Shown here: positions 53,764 through 64,000 of the stretch, piece after piece
How the letters are laid out: each line of letters begins with the position of its first letter
Numbering within the stretch: position 1 is the first letter of the stretch
Assembly: GCA_015501055.1 (NCBI GenBank)
Contig: JADNYV010000197.1
Span: 1 to 64,000 of the forward strand
Reading direction: 5' to 3'
DNA: 64,000 bases
Source of the DNA: Mucidula mucida
Taxonomy: Eukaryota > Basidiomycota > Agaricomycetes > Agaricales > Physalacriaceae
Notes under the pieces: generated by a model
Told to the model about the DNA's origin: nothing
Database searches by the model: none
Seen by the model: only the letters and a program-made list of their open reading frames with translations
Position numbers and translations under genes: made by a program

Positions 53764-55832
53764 TCACTTCGCAGCCGCAGCCCGCTTTTTTGCACCGCCT
53801 TCTTCCTTCTTCTCACCACCGGCAGGCGCAACGGGTGCAGCCTCGGTCACCTTCTTGTCGTCGGGTGAAGGAGCATCGGTCTTCTTTGAAGACTAGAAAC
53901 ATTGTCAGCACTTGAGGAGAGGAAGCAGAACAAGGAAAACGAACCTTGACGACAGGCTTCTGGCTCGAACCGATGAGACCCAATAGAACACCAACCATTC
54001 CCAAGAAAGTAAGAGTAGAAACTGCAAGAGCAGCGCCAGTCTCGGGGTGGGTCTTGAAGGCAAGCAGAGGGTCAAGCTTGAGGAGGTCGACAAAGTCGAG
54101 AACCTTCTCGCGGATGAAACCAATAGGGTCCTCGCCGAAGGTGAGCTCATCATCGTCGTCGTCAACACTCTTGACAGGTTTGGCGGCAGCAGCTTCCAGA
54201 GGCTTCTTGATATCGAAGGTCTCCGCAGCAAGCGCCTTGGCGTCGTCGAGCGAGTGTCCAACGTATAAGTTGTCGAACAGGATGTCCTCAGTCATAGTCC
54301 AGAGTTCGATACCGACACCACCCTGCACAAGAAGGTCAGTACGTACGCGTAGGAGAGGAACATCAGTACTTACAATCTTCTCAAGGGACTTGACGGGTGT
54401 GAGGTCTTCGAAGTATTCGGGGTTAGGGATCTTGCGGGGTGCCCACTCGCCCTTGTATTCCGGGTTGTCGATCATAGGTGCGTACCACTTGCCCTTGTAG
54501 TCGGGGTTGGCCTTGAAAGGACTGATAGACGACGTGAGTGGAGTAAAACCAGTAAAACAGACCAAGGTGCTTACCGTTTCCACTCGCCGCATCCAGGCGC
54601 AGATTCACACTTGGGGTTCGAAACAGTGGGTGCAATCCAGTCACCGTCCTCCTCATCATCCCATTCCTCAGGCTTCTCGGCGTCTGTGATAACGATAAGT
54701 AAAATAGTAATAGTTGGAGGATTCACAAAAACACTCACCAGGGTCGGGGATAGTCAATTCTTCGTCATCCAACCAGCCTTCGGGCTTCTCAGCCTCCTCG
54801 TCGAGTATTTCGTATGGGGCCTCTTCGTCCCAGTCCTCAGGCTGTGACATTGACGTTAATTATCGTAAATATAAAGCTGTACTACAAAACTCACCTTGAC
54901 GGCTTCGGGGTCAGCGATCCTCTTGGTGTCGACCCAGTCTTCAGGCTTGGTGTCCAAGGGGTCGTCGACTTCCTTCTCGGGATTGACAGCAGGCTCGAAT
55001 TCTTCGAGCAAGGAGCCGGAACGCTTGCTCTCTCCGTTGAAGAAGACCTCAAAGGTGCTGTCGGGGCTGTAGCAGTAATGATTAGTACTAGGTAAGAACG
55101 AATCTGCTGCACAACTTACTTGATGACGAGAGTGTAAAGGTTGGTGAGTTTCTCAATGGACGGCTTGTGGGGAAGCTTAAGGTGCTTCTCTTCAAACTCG
55201 CCAGTAAGAGGGTTCTTGTGGCGGAAGATAAAGTGAACCTTGGAAGAGTCAACAACAAGATTGAGGCGCAAAGACGACGCGACATACCTTGGTGCCGGGG
55301 CAGGTAAGATCAGGACCGAACATGACTACCCACGGGGTGGTGTCAGAGAACTCCTTGCCGCTGGTCTGGAAGCCGTCTTCGAGGAGCTTGATGTATCCAC
55401 CACCGCAGTTGCCGCCCTTCTGGTACTTGACCTCGTACTGCACGACGAGCGGCTCAGACTTGAAGTCGATAGGCTCGCCGAATGGGGCAGAGATAGCATG
55501 ATGAGCGGCCTTGGTCTTGGCTACGAGACCTTCGTCGCCTGCGATAACAGAAATCGAGGGCTCCTCGACCTTCCACTCGCCGACATAGCTGAATGTCTCG
55601 CCGCCAACGGGGGTCTTCTTGGTCGCCTCTGACGGTGTCCACCGCTCAGCCCAGTCGCTGGTAAATTGTTCAAGGAAAGGCGCTTTGATTTCAGTCGGCT
55701 GGCAGAAAAAAATGGCATTAGTGCGAGTCTCTGGCTGCGACTGGCACTCACAGTAAATACGGGCTTGTCGTCGGCCTGCGCGAGGGCCGCGGTTGCGGCG
55801 AACGCCAGCACGGAGAATGCTGCACTTCGCAT
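53764..55832 (-). CDS. Calnexin, ER lectin chaperone
   Basis: Minus-strand multi-exon gene, ATG 55832 ([20 protein letters not shown], a signal peptide) to TGA 53764. Lectin domain: [77 protein letters not shown]-domain repeats: [95 protein letters not shown]. Then [20 protein letters not shown]. One membrane helix ([20 protein letters not shown]) and a cytosolic charged tail ([17 protein letters not shown]) distinguish it from soluble calreticulin. It binds monoglucosylated glycoproteins during ER folding. The gene is intact as far as seen. Confidence 0.92.
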
Positions 55833-56605
55833 GGTGGCACGAAGGAGAGAGGGAGAAAAACCAATTACAGTTGGAAGAGAAGGTGAGGGTAAACTGAGGC
55901 CCACGCACAGTCGGAGCGTAATAAATAGTGCACGGGATCTCAATCTGCCACGTATGTGCACACGTCGATTCTCACGCTCAGCTTTCTCCGAATTCCCTGC
56001 AAAGTCATTCATGCCTTCACTCTGAGACACCCTTTACAGGCAATGTTAACGAATGTACTTGTCTACAATAAGAGGGCGCGGTGTTGTAGTGGCTCACCGT
56101 GTTTCCAGTCAATCCTTCTTACTCTCATCTCGTTCTCTGGACACGACATCTAATCCCCAGGCAATTTTTCCGACGCGCGCTTTCAAGATAGGATCACGCG
56201 CCAATCTATTGCCGCATACAAATTCCCAACACAAAAGTCTGATACTTGGCTCAGTCGTGCGACGACCTCACACGTGGCCGAATACCTGCCACCGCATTCA
56301 TGAAAAGGGCTAATCTCTCGGTCCTCATCACGATCAGCTAGTCCGGTTCTCTAGCCGACATTGTCCTGTTTAGCTGACCTTGAAAGGCGCATCTCGCTCC
56401 TTGTCATCCCATTGTGGACTGCGCGCACCATCATAATTTGCAATGACTGACATGAAACTAGATCATAACACAATTCAACTACCATGATGTACTCCGGCTC
56501 GTTGAGCATGAATTACTCGTCGGTTACTTCCATCATCAAAACTCTTACGGTAAGAGCTCTCTGCATGATTCGTAATCGTTGTTTCCTGACTTTGTCGATA
56601 ATCAG
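55833..56605. other. Divergent intergenic region between calnexin and F-box genes
   Basis: It probably holds the calnexin promoter. Near 56484-56550 a short frame (MMYSGSLSMNYSSVTSIIKT) ending in a GTAAGAG donor could be a first exon of the F-box gene. No other gene recognised. Confidence 0.4.
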
Positions 56606-58215
56606 ATGGGACGCCAGGCGCGTCCAAATGCTCCTCCTACGGTCCCTGCTGCCTTAAAGTACCTGCTTTCCTCCAACGCACTCCCATCGGATGCCGAAAT
56701 CTCCCTTCTTCGTAGCTATCATGCTTTGTGCTCTACGCGTCTCGACGACGAAATCGCTTCGCTTTCATCAACCCCAGATTCCGAAAAGAGTCATGCACTC
56801 AAGTTGGAAGACGACCGCGCTGTGTTGCAGACCCGCTTGCGGCAGGTCCGAAGCGCACTTTCTACTATCCGAAAGTTTCCGCAGGAAATTCTCCAAGAAA
56901 TCTTTCTCAATCTCATTCCCGACATTGGCTTTATGGTTTTCGATATGACACAAGGCGCTTGGGCCGTCAGCCGCGTCTGTCGCAGTTGGCGCTCCGCGTC
57001 ACGGTACCCTCATCTTTGGACGACCTTCCGAATCACGACTGGCGGCTGCGGTTGTATGTGGGGGTTTCGCCACCACTGTCAGACATTTGTCACGTATAAA
57101 AACCCTATCGCGATTCTCCAGACTGTCCTGCGTTACAGTGGATCGAGCAAACTGGACTTCCATGTTGACATCGAGTTCAATGACTGTGTAGGAACTCCAA
57201 GCTGCATCCATAGTCTGTTCGATGTGTTGATGTCTCACTCGACACGTTGGGCGTGCGTGTCGTTTGCGATTCCTACCGAGTTGGCAATCTATTTGGAACG
57301 CATATATTGGAAGGTGCCAGAGCTGCAGCAATTGACAATTGTAGGGCGTGACCCAAAGTCCTCCTGGGAAGCTTGGGGAGACAGTGCCCCGCTCATCCAG
57401 GCGTTTAGGGTAGCCCCGAAACTGAGGCGGGTCTCAGCTGAGAACATACGCCTCTACATCAACTATCCACAGTTGACATCTTTCACTGAAAAGTTCAGCG
57501 TGTATTTTCCCCTCCCTATTCCCCCTGTCACTGTCATTGAATGCTGTGTGGATCTTGTGCACATGGAGGCCAATCTCATTGGAGCCCTAGGTGATCCCGA
57601 TTTTGACGCCGAGTCGGTATCACGTTCCTTCTCCAATCTCTCCCTCACACAATTCACTGCCAATGACCCGGTTTTGTTAGCATATCTGTTACTTCCCGCG
57701 CTTTCGCCCTTGACATCGGAGACCTAGGCCAAATGTCATGTCTGCCTTTCATTCCCCCCTTCCTTGACATCTCACGGTGTTCGCTCACCAGACTTTATCT
57801 TCGCGATTCAGCATTGTCTGGAGAGCCACTCGCCAATATCCTGAACCTCGTCCCGTCCTTGACGCATCTGGGCATTGGGTTCCATACCAACTCAGTCGCC
57901 ATGGCGTGTCAATTCCGGCGCATTGATAACGTGCTTGCCGAGTTGACAAAGAGTCTGTTGGAGGTGGTCGACGGAAAGCGGCATCGACTTGTTCCTAAAC
58001 TTGAGAGTATTGAATTCATTTCGAGGATCTATTGGGCGGACTGTCAATTTGTTGGCCCAGACCTAGTCGACATGCTGCATTCTCGGAAAGGAACTATGCG
58101 GTGGGCGGTGGCGCAATTTCCTAATCTCAGTCATGCTTGTATTGTCGCTTTGCGTAAGATGCAGGAAGAGGGATTAGATATTACTATCTGTGCTTTGGAT
58201 GTATCTGTACTATAG
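56606..58215 (+). pseudogene. F-box/LRR-type protein gene with a single frameshift
   Basis: The first frame (ATG 56606, MGRQARPNAPPTVPAALKYL) has a coiled N-terminus and an F-box: IRKFPQEILQEIFLNLIPDI then AWAVSRVCRSWRSASRYPHL. It ends at TAG 57725-57727. The protein logically continues in the next frame (ALDIGDLGQMSCLPFIPPFL, LTRLYLRDSALSGEPLANIL, LVPSLTHLGIGFHTNSVAMA) to 58215. The shift falls around 57700-57712 and no in-phase intron resolves it, so either a single-base indel has broken the gene or the sequence has an error. F-box/LRR proteins are substrate receptors of SCF ubiquitin ligases and form large families in mushrooms. Confidence 0.7.
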
Positions 58216-58842
58216 GTTGTTAAAAATGTGTTGTACCTGTTACTTGTATGTTTGTCGTTCGAGAATTTGCTGGTCAGTGTGACAGCACAGATTCAATAAT
58301 ATTCGTATCAATGTTGGAGCTCAAAGGAATAGAATTATAGAATACTTTGGAACTTCTTTACGATCCAAGAACACGCTCAAAGTGTGCAAGTGCTGACCAG
58401 CATTTGCCGTCTCCATAACACGCTGTGCTGCATCTTACGCCATGACCTCTAACAGTAGTCGGACCCCAGCGTATTTCCTCCGTGAAACGACGCCCCGAAC
58501 CCTACCAATAATCACCATCATCGCCAATAGGTGTGCCCACCGCAACTGCCGTGGACTATAGTCCGTCATGGCCGCAGTGTCACTGTCAATGACTGCAAGC
58601 ATCCCCCGAAAAAGACTATAAGGTCTAGCTTCTGAATGATTTCGAATGCAGAAGTGCTACGTGTTACCAGCGCTGAAGCAGCAGAATAAAGCATCGGTAG
58701 ACAATGTGCCCACAACAAACCTCAAGCTGAATTCATGAGTAAATACACGCCGCACTATACATTTCTACAACAATCAACCCAACAAGTCCGCATGACCCGA
58801 GGCAGACAGCGCAAGCTACAAACCCCAATCAGCACAATCGCC
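58216..58842. other. Convergent 3' region between F-box gene and Snu114
   Basis: Both neighbours end here. No frame with recognisable features. Confidence 0.45.
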
Positions 58843-61800
58843 TCACCCCACGGTAAAAGCAGCACTCACCACAAACTCATCATCCAAATACTTTGAGACA
58901 GCAATCTGATCCCCAAGGCCCTTGCGCCTCCGCGTTTTAAGAACGAGATCCCTTGCCAACGCCTGCCCAGATGCAGGCTCCAGCGGGCGCAGCTTAATGC
59001 TCGTATCCGTAGGATCTCCCGGCACAATCGACCAGTGGTCGAACACCTGCAAGCAGAACGCCTGCCCTTGCGTCGCCGTCCGCAGGTCCGTCTCAAAGCC
59101 GTTCGCATCAATCACAGGAATGAGCGCTTTCACAGTATACAGCGGCGAGCCAGCCTTCGGTATATCCTGAGTTACATGTCCACGTCTCCGTGCGAGCACG
59201 GTGTAAACAGCTGATATACAGTCTGCTGGCGTCTGTACTTCCACGTAGTATATAGGCTCCATCAGTCGAGGTGTCGCCTGCCCCGAATCTTAGCAAACTG
59301 ACAGGAAGACCATGGACAGACAGACTCACCATCAAGAATGAAGAGTAGCAGACCCTACGAGCTGTCGGGACGATTTGTCCTCCTCCGCGGAAGATTGGCT
59401 CCTGCGCCAGACTTGCGTCCAAGACACGGAACTTGACATTTCGCATAGCTACATTTCTTCACTTAGCGATAAGCGTAAACCGTACAAGACGAAAACTCAC
59501 GTTCATCGCAAAGTGGTCCTTCGCGGGCACCCCACTGGAAGCCCTGCTTGATGTGCTCCTTCACAGTGCCAAGCAGTTTCTTGTCAATCTATAAAATGCG
59601 ATTAATTTTCAAGATAGGACACGGTACTCAGAAACCAACCTGTGAGGGAAGAGTATCATCCACCAAGATATTCGGCCCACCCTCGTCCGGCCCAAATGCC
59701 CATATAGATCGAGACGCCAATAGATCCCACTGGTATTTCTCCTCGAAGAATTTACCACGCTCCTTCGCGGTCATACGCATGTTAACGCGTCCTCGTTCAA
59801 TGTCCTCCGCGAGACCACGTTCCAGCGGCTCCGCAATCATCGTAATCTTGTTCCTATGAAAGCCAGGTAAATATCATGAGGCAGTAATACACGGCAAGGA
59901 CATACTTCTTATTTGGCGTATCAGCGTAACACTTCAACGCACTGGTCTCTAGTACCGTCTCGCAAAATTTGGTCACCGGGTCCGAGACCTTGATTTCGAT
60001 CTCGGAGAACAGCTTGCGCAGATCATGCATCACGCAATCGAGGTAAAGCTCTCCAGTTCCGATTACCACATGTTCTCCGCTTTCCTCTACTTTCGTTGAC
60101 ACGAGAGGGTAAGATTTGTTGATCGACCGCAAACCCGACAACATCTTTGGAAGTTCTGAAGGCGCTATGGGCTCGATAGCGATTTTCAACACAGACTGGG
60201 TCATATGTTTGATAGGTCGGAAAATGTGAAGGTCCTCCTCGACATCAACGCTTGCAATAGTGGCAGTTTTGGTAATCGAGGCATCGACACCGCCGATAAG
60301 GACAAGATTGCCAGCAGGCACTTCTTCAGCGGCGATGAAGTACCTAATGGCAGAATGAGCAGACGTTCATAGATTATATTCAAAACTAACCGCGCTTGGC
60401 ATATCCAAATATCGTCCACCGTCGTCCGAAGCATATCTTCTTCATCCTCTGGAGAATAACCCTCCCCGAGGACCTTGACCTCCATACCTTTGCGCAACGT
60501 GCCACTCATGACACGACCAAAGGCACGGAATGATTGTGCATCCGTCGTATGATACAGCTTTGCTACTTGAACCATAACAGGGCCGTCAGGATTACAAGCC
60601 TTCATCGATGCCACCAGACTAGACGTTTGAGGACCACTATATGTCCCCTCGACCTATAGGGATAAATAAGAGTCGCTCATAAAATGATCAACAGGGGAAA
60701 ACCTTGTTGGCAGTGGCCTCTACAGGCGAAGGAATGTGATCCACGATGACATCGACTAAGCCTGTCGCAGGCCCGAAGAACTGGTCAAGGACCGCCTTCA
60801 AAAGCGGGCGTACATCCATCTTATACATGACCGGTTTCAGCGTAATCCCCAAGCCAGCAAGCGTTTGAACAAGGTTGTCCGTATCCTCACTGAGTACTTG
60901 CGAATAGAGCTTGTACAATGGCTCCAGAATGAAATGTATGAAAGACCTGGGGTGCTCAGCGTCTTTAGGCTTCCTTGTGAACTTGCGGTTCTCGGCGTCA
61001 AAGTAGATGTCTCCCCATAATCGGTCTGCGAATGCAGGAACATCGAGGGATCCGTATGTGTCTGCATACATTTTTGCGAACGAGGCAAGGGTGAAGCACC
61101 AGCCCATGTCGGTACTGGCGAAAGCAACGTTGCCTTTCTCTGGGCTCAGTCGGAGAGCGGGATCATCATCAATGTTGCTAAACAGTACAATGTGAATTAT
61201 GAGTTTGGAAAAGGGTATGAAGAGCAGACTGCACCTGATGAACGTGTTAATCTCTTCTATGGTGTGCTTGATTTTGTAAAACGCATCGGCGGGTTTTATC
61301 CTCAATTCAAGTATTAGGCGGTCGATTTTATTCACTACAAGCGTGATTTTGATGTTTTCTTGAATTGCATGGCGAATGACAGTTTCGGCGCCTACCATGA
61401 GCTAGCGAAATAGTCAGAACTCGCAGATAAAACAAGGTCAAGCTTGACACATACTCCCTCTACCACGTCAACAACCAAAATTATACCGTCCGTCAACCTT
61501 ATGGCAGACGCGACCTCGTCGACGAAATTGACGTGACCTGGAGTATCGATAAAATGTATAAGATGGGATTTTCCGGCGGTGGTAGATAGGACAAGGGATA
61601 TGGGAGACGATTTGATAGACATTTCCCGTTCTCGCGAGAGGACGTGAGTATCGGTATAACGCGTCTATAGCAAAAGATGAATGATAGGCGAAGAAATGGA
61701 AAATCACGCACCGGACTATCAGCGTCCCACACGAGCTTGTGCGTCTCGAATACCAGCATATCCAAAAGTGCTGTTTTGCCATGATGTATATGTCCGACGA

Positions 61801-62347
61801 CAGCGACATTTCGAACCATTTCGGGGAAGGATGTCATATTCAACAAGAAGCTGACATGGCCATAAACCTCTAGATGATGATAACAAGTACATTTCCACGC
61901 ACCCTTTGTCGAAGCGGGTCTCCGGCATATCTTTTTCTTCAACGGTCCATTTGCGCACTTTGACTGGTGCTATAATGGGTTCTGTGAGCGGTTGCGCGTC
62001 TTCTTCTTGCACCATCGTCTCCACGTCCGGGCCATAGACATCCGAGGCAGAAGGGTAATACTGTTTGTCTTCGTGTAGAATGACAGCATTATGAACAGGT
62101 TCTATGGAAAACTTGTCAACAGTGTAAGAGCGCGACTGACCAGCGAACACGCACCATCAATTTCCATCAGTGCGCCTTCGTCCGGCGGACCCTGCATAGA
62201 GACATCTTCGTCGTATCCTTCCAAGGGCGCAGCGCTGCCCGACGGTTGACCAAAGGTCGGAATTTGGGCCGCATCGTCTTCGTCGTCCGAGTCGAGGTCG
62301 GCACCGATGTAGTTGCCAAATTCATCGTAGTCATCCATGGATGCCAT
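58843..62347 (-). CDS. SNU114: Snu114/EFTUD2, U5 snRNP GTPase
   Basis: Large minus-strand gene with about ten exons, ATG 62347 ([20 protein letters not shown]) to TGA 58843. The acidic N-terminus with DEFGNYIG is specific for Snu114. GTPase motifs: [16 protein letters not shown] (P-loop), [11 protein letters not shown] (G3) and LVVNKIDRL (G4). EF2-like domains follow: [105 protein letters not shown] and [20 protein letters not shown]. Snu114 controls unwinding by Brr2 during spliceosome activation and disassembly. Its start is 110 bp from that of prefoldin subunit 1, divergent. Confidence 0.92.
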
Positions 62348-62457
62348 AGCGGATCGTAGGAGGGCAGAGGAGAGGTAGAAAGGTGGCCCGTGATGGTGGA
62401 AGCAGACAAGTTCAACGCGTACAAATATTTTGAACTCCGGTTACCTTTACTTCCACC

Positions 62458-62958
62458 ATGTCATTATCCGACGATACCTTGCGCAAGGTTCAAGAGCTTG
62501 ATTATATGTCAACAAACCCACTAAACAACTGATAGATTCTGGTTCAAATCCAGGCAACAGCGGTTCAATCGCAGAAAGCCTTCAACATTTCCCAGCAACA
62601 GATTTCCACCAAGGACCGCGAACGGAGAAAGATTGAGCTCACTCTCGATGAGCTGCAGTCCATAGAGGGCGACGTGAATATGTACAAGGGTGTCGGCAAG
62701 ATGTGCGTATCATTGCTGTTGATATGCGCAGGTTATTGATAACAATACAGGTTCATGATGGTTCCTCGTAAAGAAATGGAGGGCGAGTTGAAGGCGCAGG
62801 AAAAGGAACTCGCAGACGACATTGCAAGTCTACAGAAAAAGGTGCGCATGTTTTGAAATAACACAAACCCATTACTCAACGACAATCAGTCAAAATATCT
62901 GGAAAAACAGTTCAACGACGCTCAAGCCCAACTAAGAGACATCGTAGGTCATCGCTGA
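62458..62958 (+). CDS. PFD1: Prefoldin subunit 1
   Basis: Four exons in phase: 62458-62487, 62536-62702, 62751-62841 and 62890-62958 (118 aa). MSLSDDTLRKILVQIQATAV, QSQKAFNISQQQISTKDRER, RKIELTLDELQSIEGDVNMY, KGVGKMFMMVPRKEMEGELK, then LEKQFNDAQAQLRDIV. Two coiled coils joined by a beta hairpin (YKGVGKMF) are the beta-class prefoldin layout; the sequence matches subunit 1. Prefoldin delivers nascent actin and tubulin to the CCT chaperonin. Too intron-rich to appear as one frame. Confidence 0.85.
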
Positions 62959-63604
62959 TCGTCTTTGGTTTTATGCTTACGCATATCTAGTTCCATCATG
63001 CCCCCAAGCAATAACGACAAATGAAATATCGCATCTCTGTACTCACTGTGTCTCTACCAATACACTCTAGCCTTCCTCTCATGCGTTCAGACCATCTACA
63101 ACGGCATCTCTAATGAAGACACCGCAATCATGTTTGAAGCTTGTCCTGCGTGTCGTAAATTTAAGGTGAGGATAGTCAGTGGAGTTTATTGTGTTTCTCT
63201 TCCCGACCACGGTCTAGTGGAACATCTCACCTTGCAGTGCATTTAATGGGAAGTCCTTCTTGTTTTGATTGCCGCGCGCCGACATGAAGTGGATAGCTTG
63301 TTTGACATATGGTCAATTGTCAATCGCGTTCCTCCAGAAAGCTCATCGCGACCAGAGGAAGCATTATCGAATCATTTCAACCTTCAGGAATCAGGAATCT
63401 GCTACGCTTCACTTGTTCCGTTTCAAGACCTGGACTGGGCATGTCTTTGCAGTCAAAGCGCGTGGTATGTCAAGATTGCAACCCAACGCCTCCTCCGTTA
63501 TTAGCCCGGAAAAGATAGTTGTAAACAAGATGTTGCAACGACGGTTGAACGGAAATCATACTCTGTCACCCTACTCATAACAGCTAGATAGATATACACT
63601 TCGA
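62959..63604. other. Spacer, no gene recognised
   Basis: Overlapping + strand frames at 63265-63580 show no domain or splice chain. An isolated ACPACRKFK-like string near 63150 is not supported by context. Confidence 0.35.
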
Positions 63605-63958
63605 TCAATCATCCTCTCCCACCCACTTGAACTGATCATCAATGATCTCCCGAGAGAACTCAACCTGTGAATGCCTATCGAATTGGAAAACGCCCGGCAC
63701 GTCGCTGCATTCGCGTAGTACAAACCGCCGGTCAACTCTCAGGTCCATGTCCCGTATTGGTTCAGGAAACCCTTCAAAGCGAGACTCCTTGACGAGATTA
63801 CCCAGGGCGTATATGGCGTAATCGCCATCCCTAGTCCACCAATCGTACTTTTTATGCACCATTGTACGCATCTCTTCTTCAGGGACTGAGTGCAAGTCCA
63901 GGGCTTTCATGCATGGCCAAGTATTGCGAGATAACGAATTGAGGAAACATCGCTGCAC
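63605..63958 (-). CDS. 3' part of an unrecognised gene running off the window end
   Basis: Minus-strand frame of 117 codons to a stop at 63605; contains EEEMRTMVHKKYDWWTRDGD, YAIYALGNLVKESRFEGFPE and MDLRVDRRFVLRECSDVPGV. The frame has even, coding-like amino acid use and ends in an acidic WVGEDD. The real start probably lies in an exon beyond 64000 or just upstream. No family recognised. Confidence 0.45.
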   Translation of the reverse strand: MQRCFLNSLSRNTWPCMKALDLHSVPEEEMRTMVHKKYDWWTRDGDYAIYALGNLVKESRFEGFPEPIRDMDLRVDRRFVLRECSDVPGVFQFDRHSQVEFSREIIDDQFKWVGEDD

Positions 63959-64000
63959 ATTCGATCAGTACTTGCATTAGGTGGAGGAAAAAATGAAAGA

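Overview
The window reads as a chromosomal segment of a filamentous basidiomycete, most likely an Agaricomycete. Genes are split by many 38-70 nt GT-AG introns, intergenic spacers are short, and several families typical of mushroom-forming fungi occur: FunK1-type kinases, a DUF6534-like membrane protein, GTE-class glutathione transferase and F-box/LRR proteins. No rRNA, tRNA or CRISPR array was recognised by eye.

Layout. (1) 1-7600: remnant of a multi-pass membrane protein gene followed by three FunK1 kinase genes on the + strand. (2) 7950-31273: ordinary gene-rich DNA with a basic nuclear protein, a PhyH-type dioxygenase, a C2/proline-rich protein, two GT1 glycosyltransferase copies (one lacking its N-terminus), a 73-aa protein, Fip1, a DUF6534-like protein, a 1.8 kb putative transposon, mitochondrial ribosomal protein uL10, SERP1/RAMP4, an RBBP4/Hat2-type WD40 protein, a BMT5-like rRNA methyltransferase and a single-TM protein. 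(3) 31412-43531: an arylamine N-acetyltransferase gene, five more + strand FunK1 genes, then an inverted, internally rearranged copy of the acetyltransferase gene. (4) 43727-51839: an unknown gene, an intact multi-pass membrane protein gene (full-length relative of the remnant at the left end, opposite orientation), an inverted pair of GFA-domain genes around ATP synthase subunit e, and a decayed FunK1 gene carrying a 531 bp insertion. (5) 52297-63958: GST, calnexin, a frameshifted F-box gene, Snu114/EFTUD2, prefoldin subunit 1 and an unknown 3' end.

The most dynamic feature is the FunK1 family: eight near-complete same-strand genes plus one decayed copy, interrupted by 25 kb of unrelated genes and bordered by inverted duplications. 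The long copies carry a tandemly duplicated 63-nt exon of variable copy number. The copies look like mosaics of shared N-lobe and C-lobe modules joined at a conserved intron. A 410 bp insertion appears to have given one copy a new upstream ATG. Housekeeping genes elsewhere sit in tight head-to-head pairs (uL10m/SERP1, RBBP4/BMT5, Snu114/prefoldin 1). Gene models were assembled by eye from reading frames, splice motifs and paralogue comparison; exon borders without a stated frame check are approximate.
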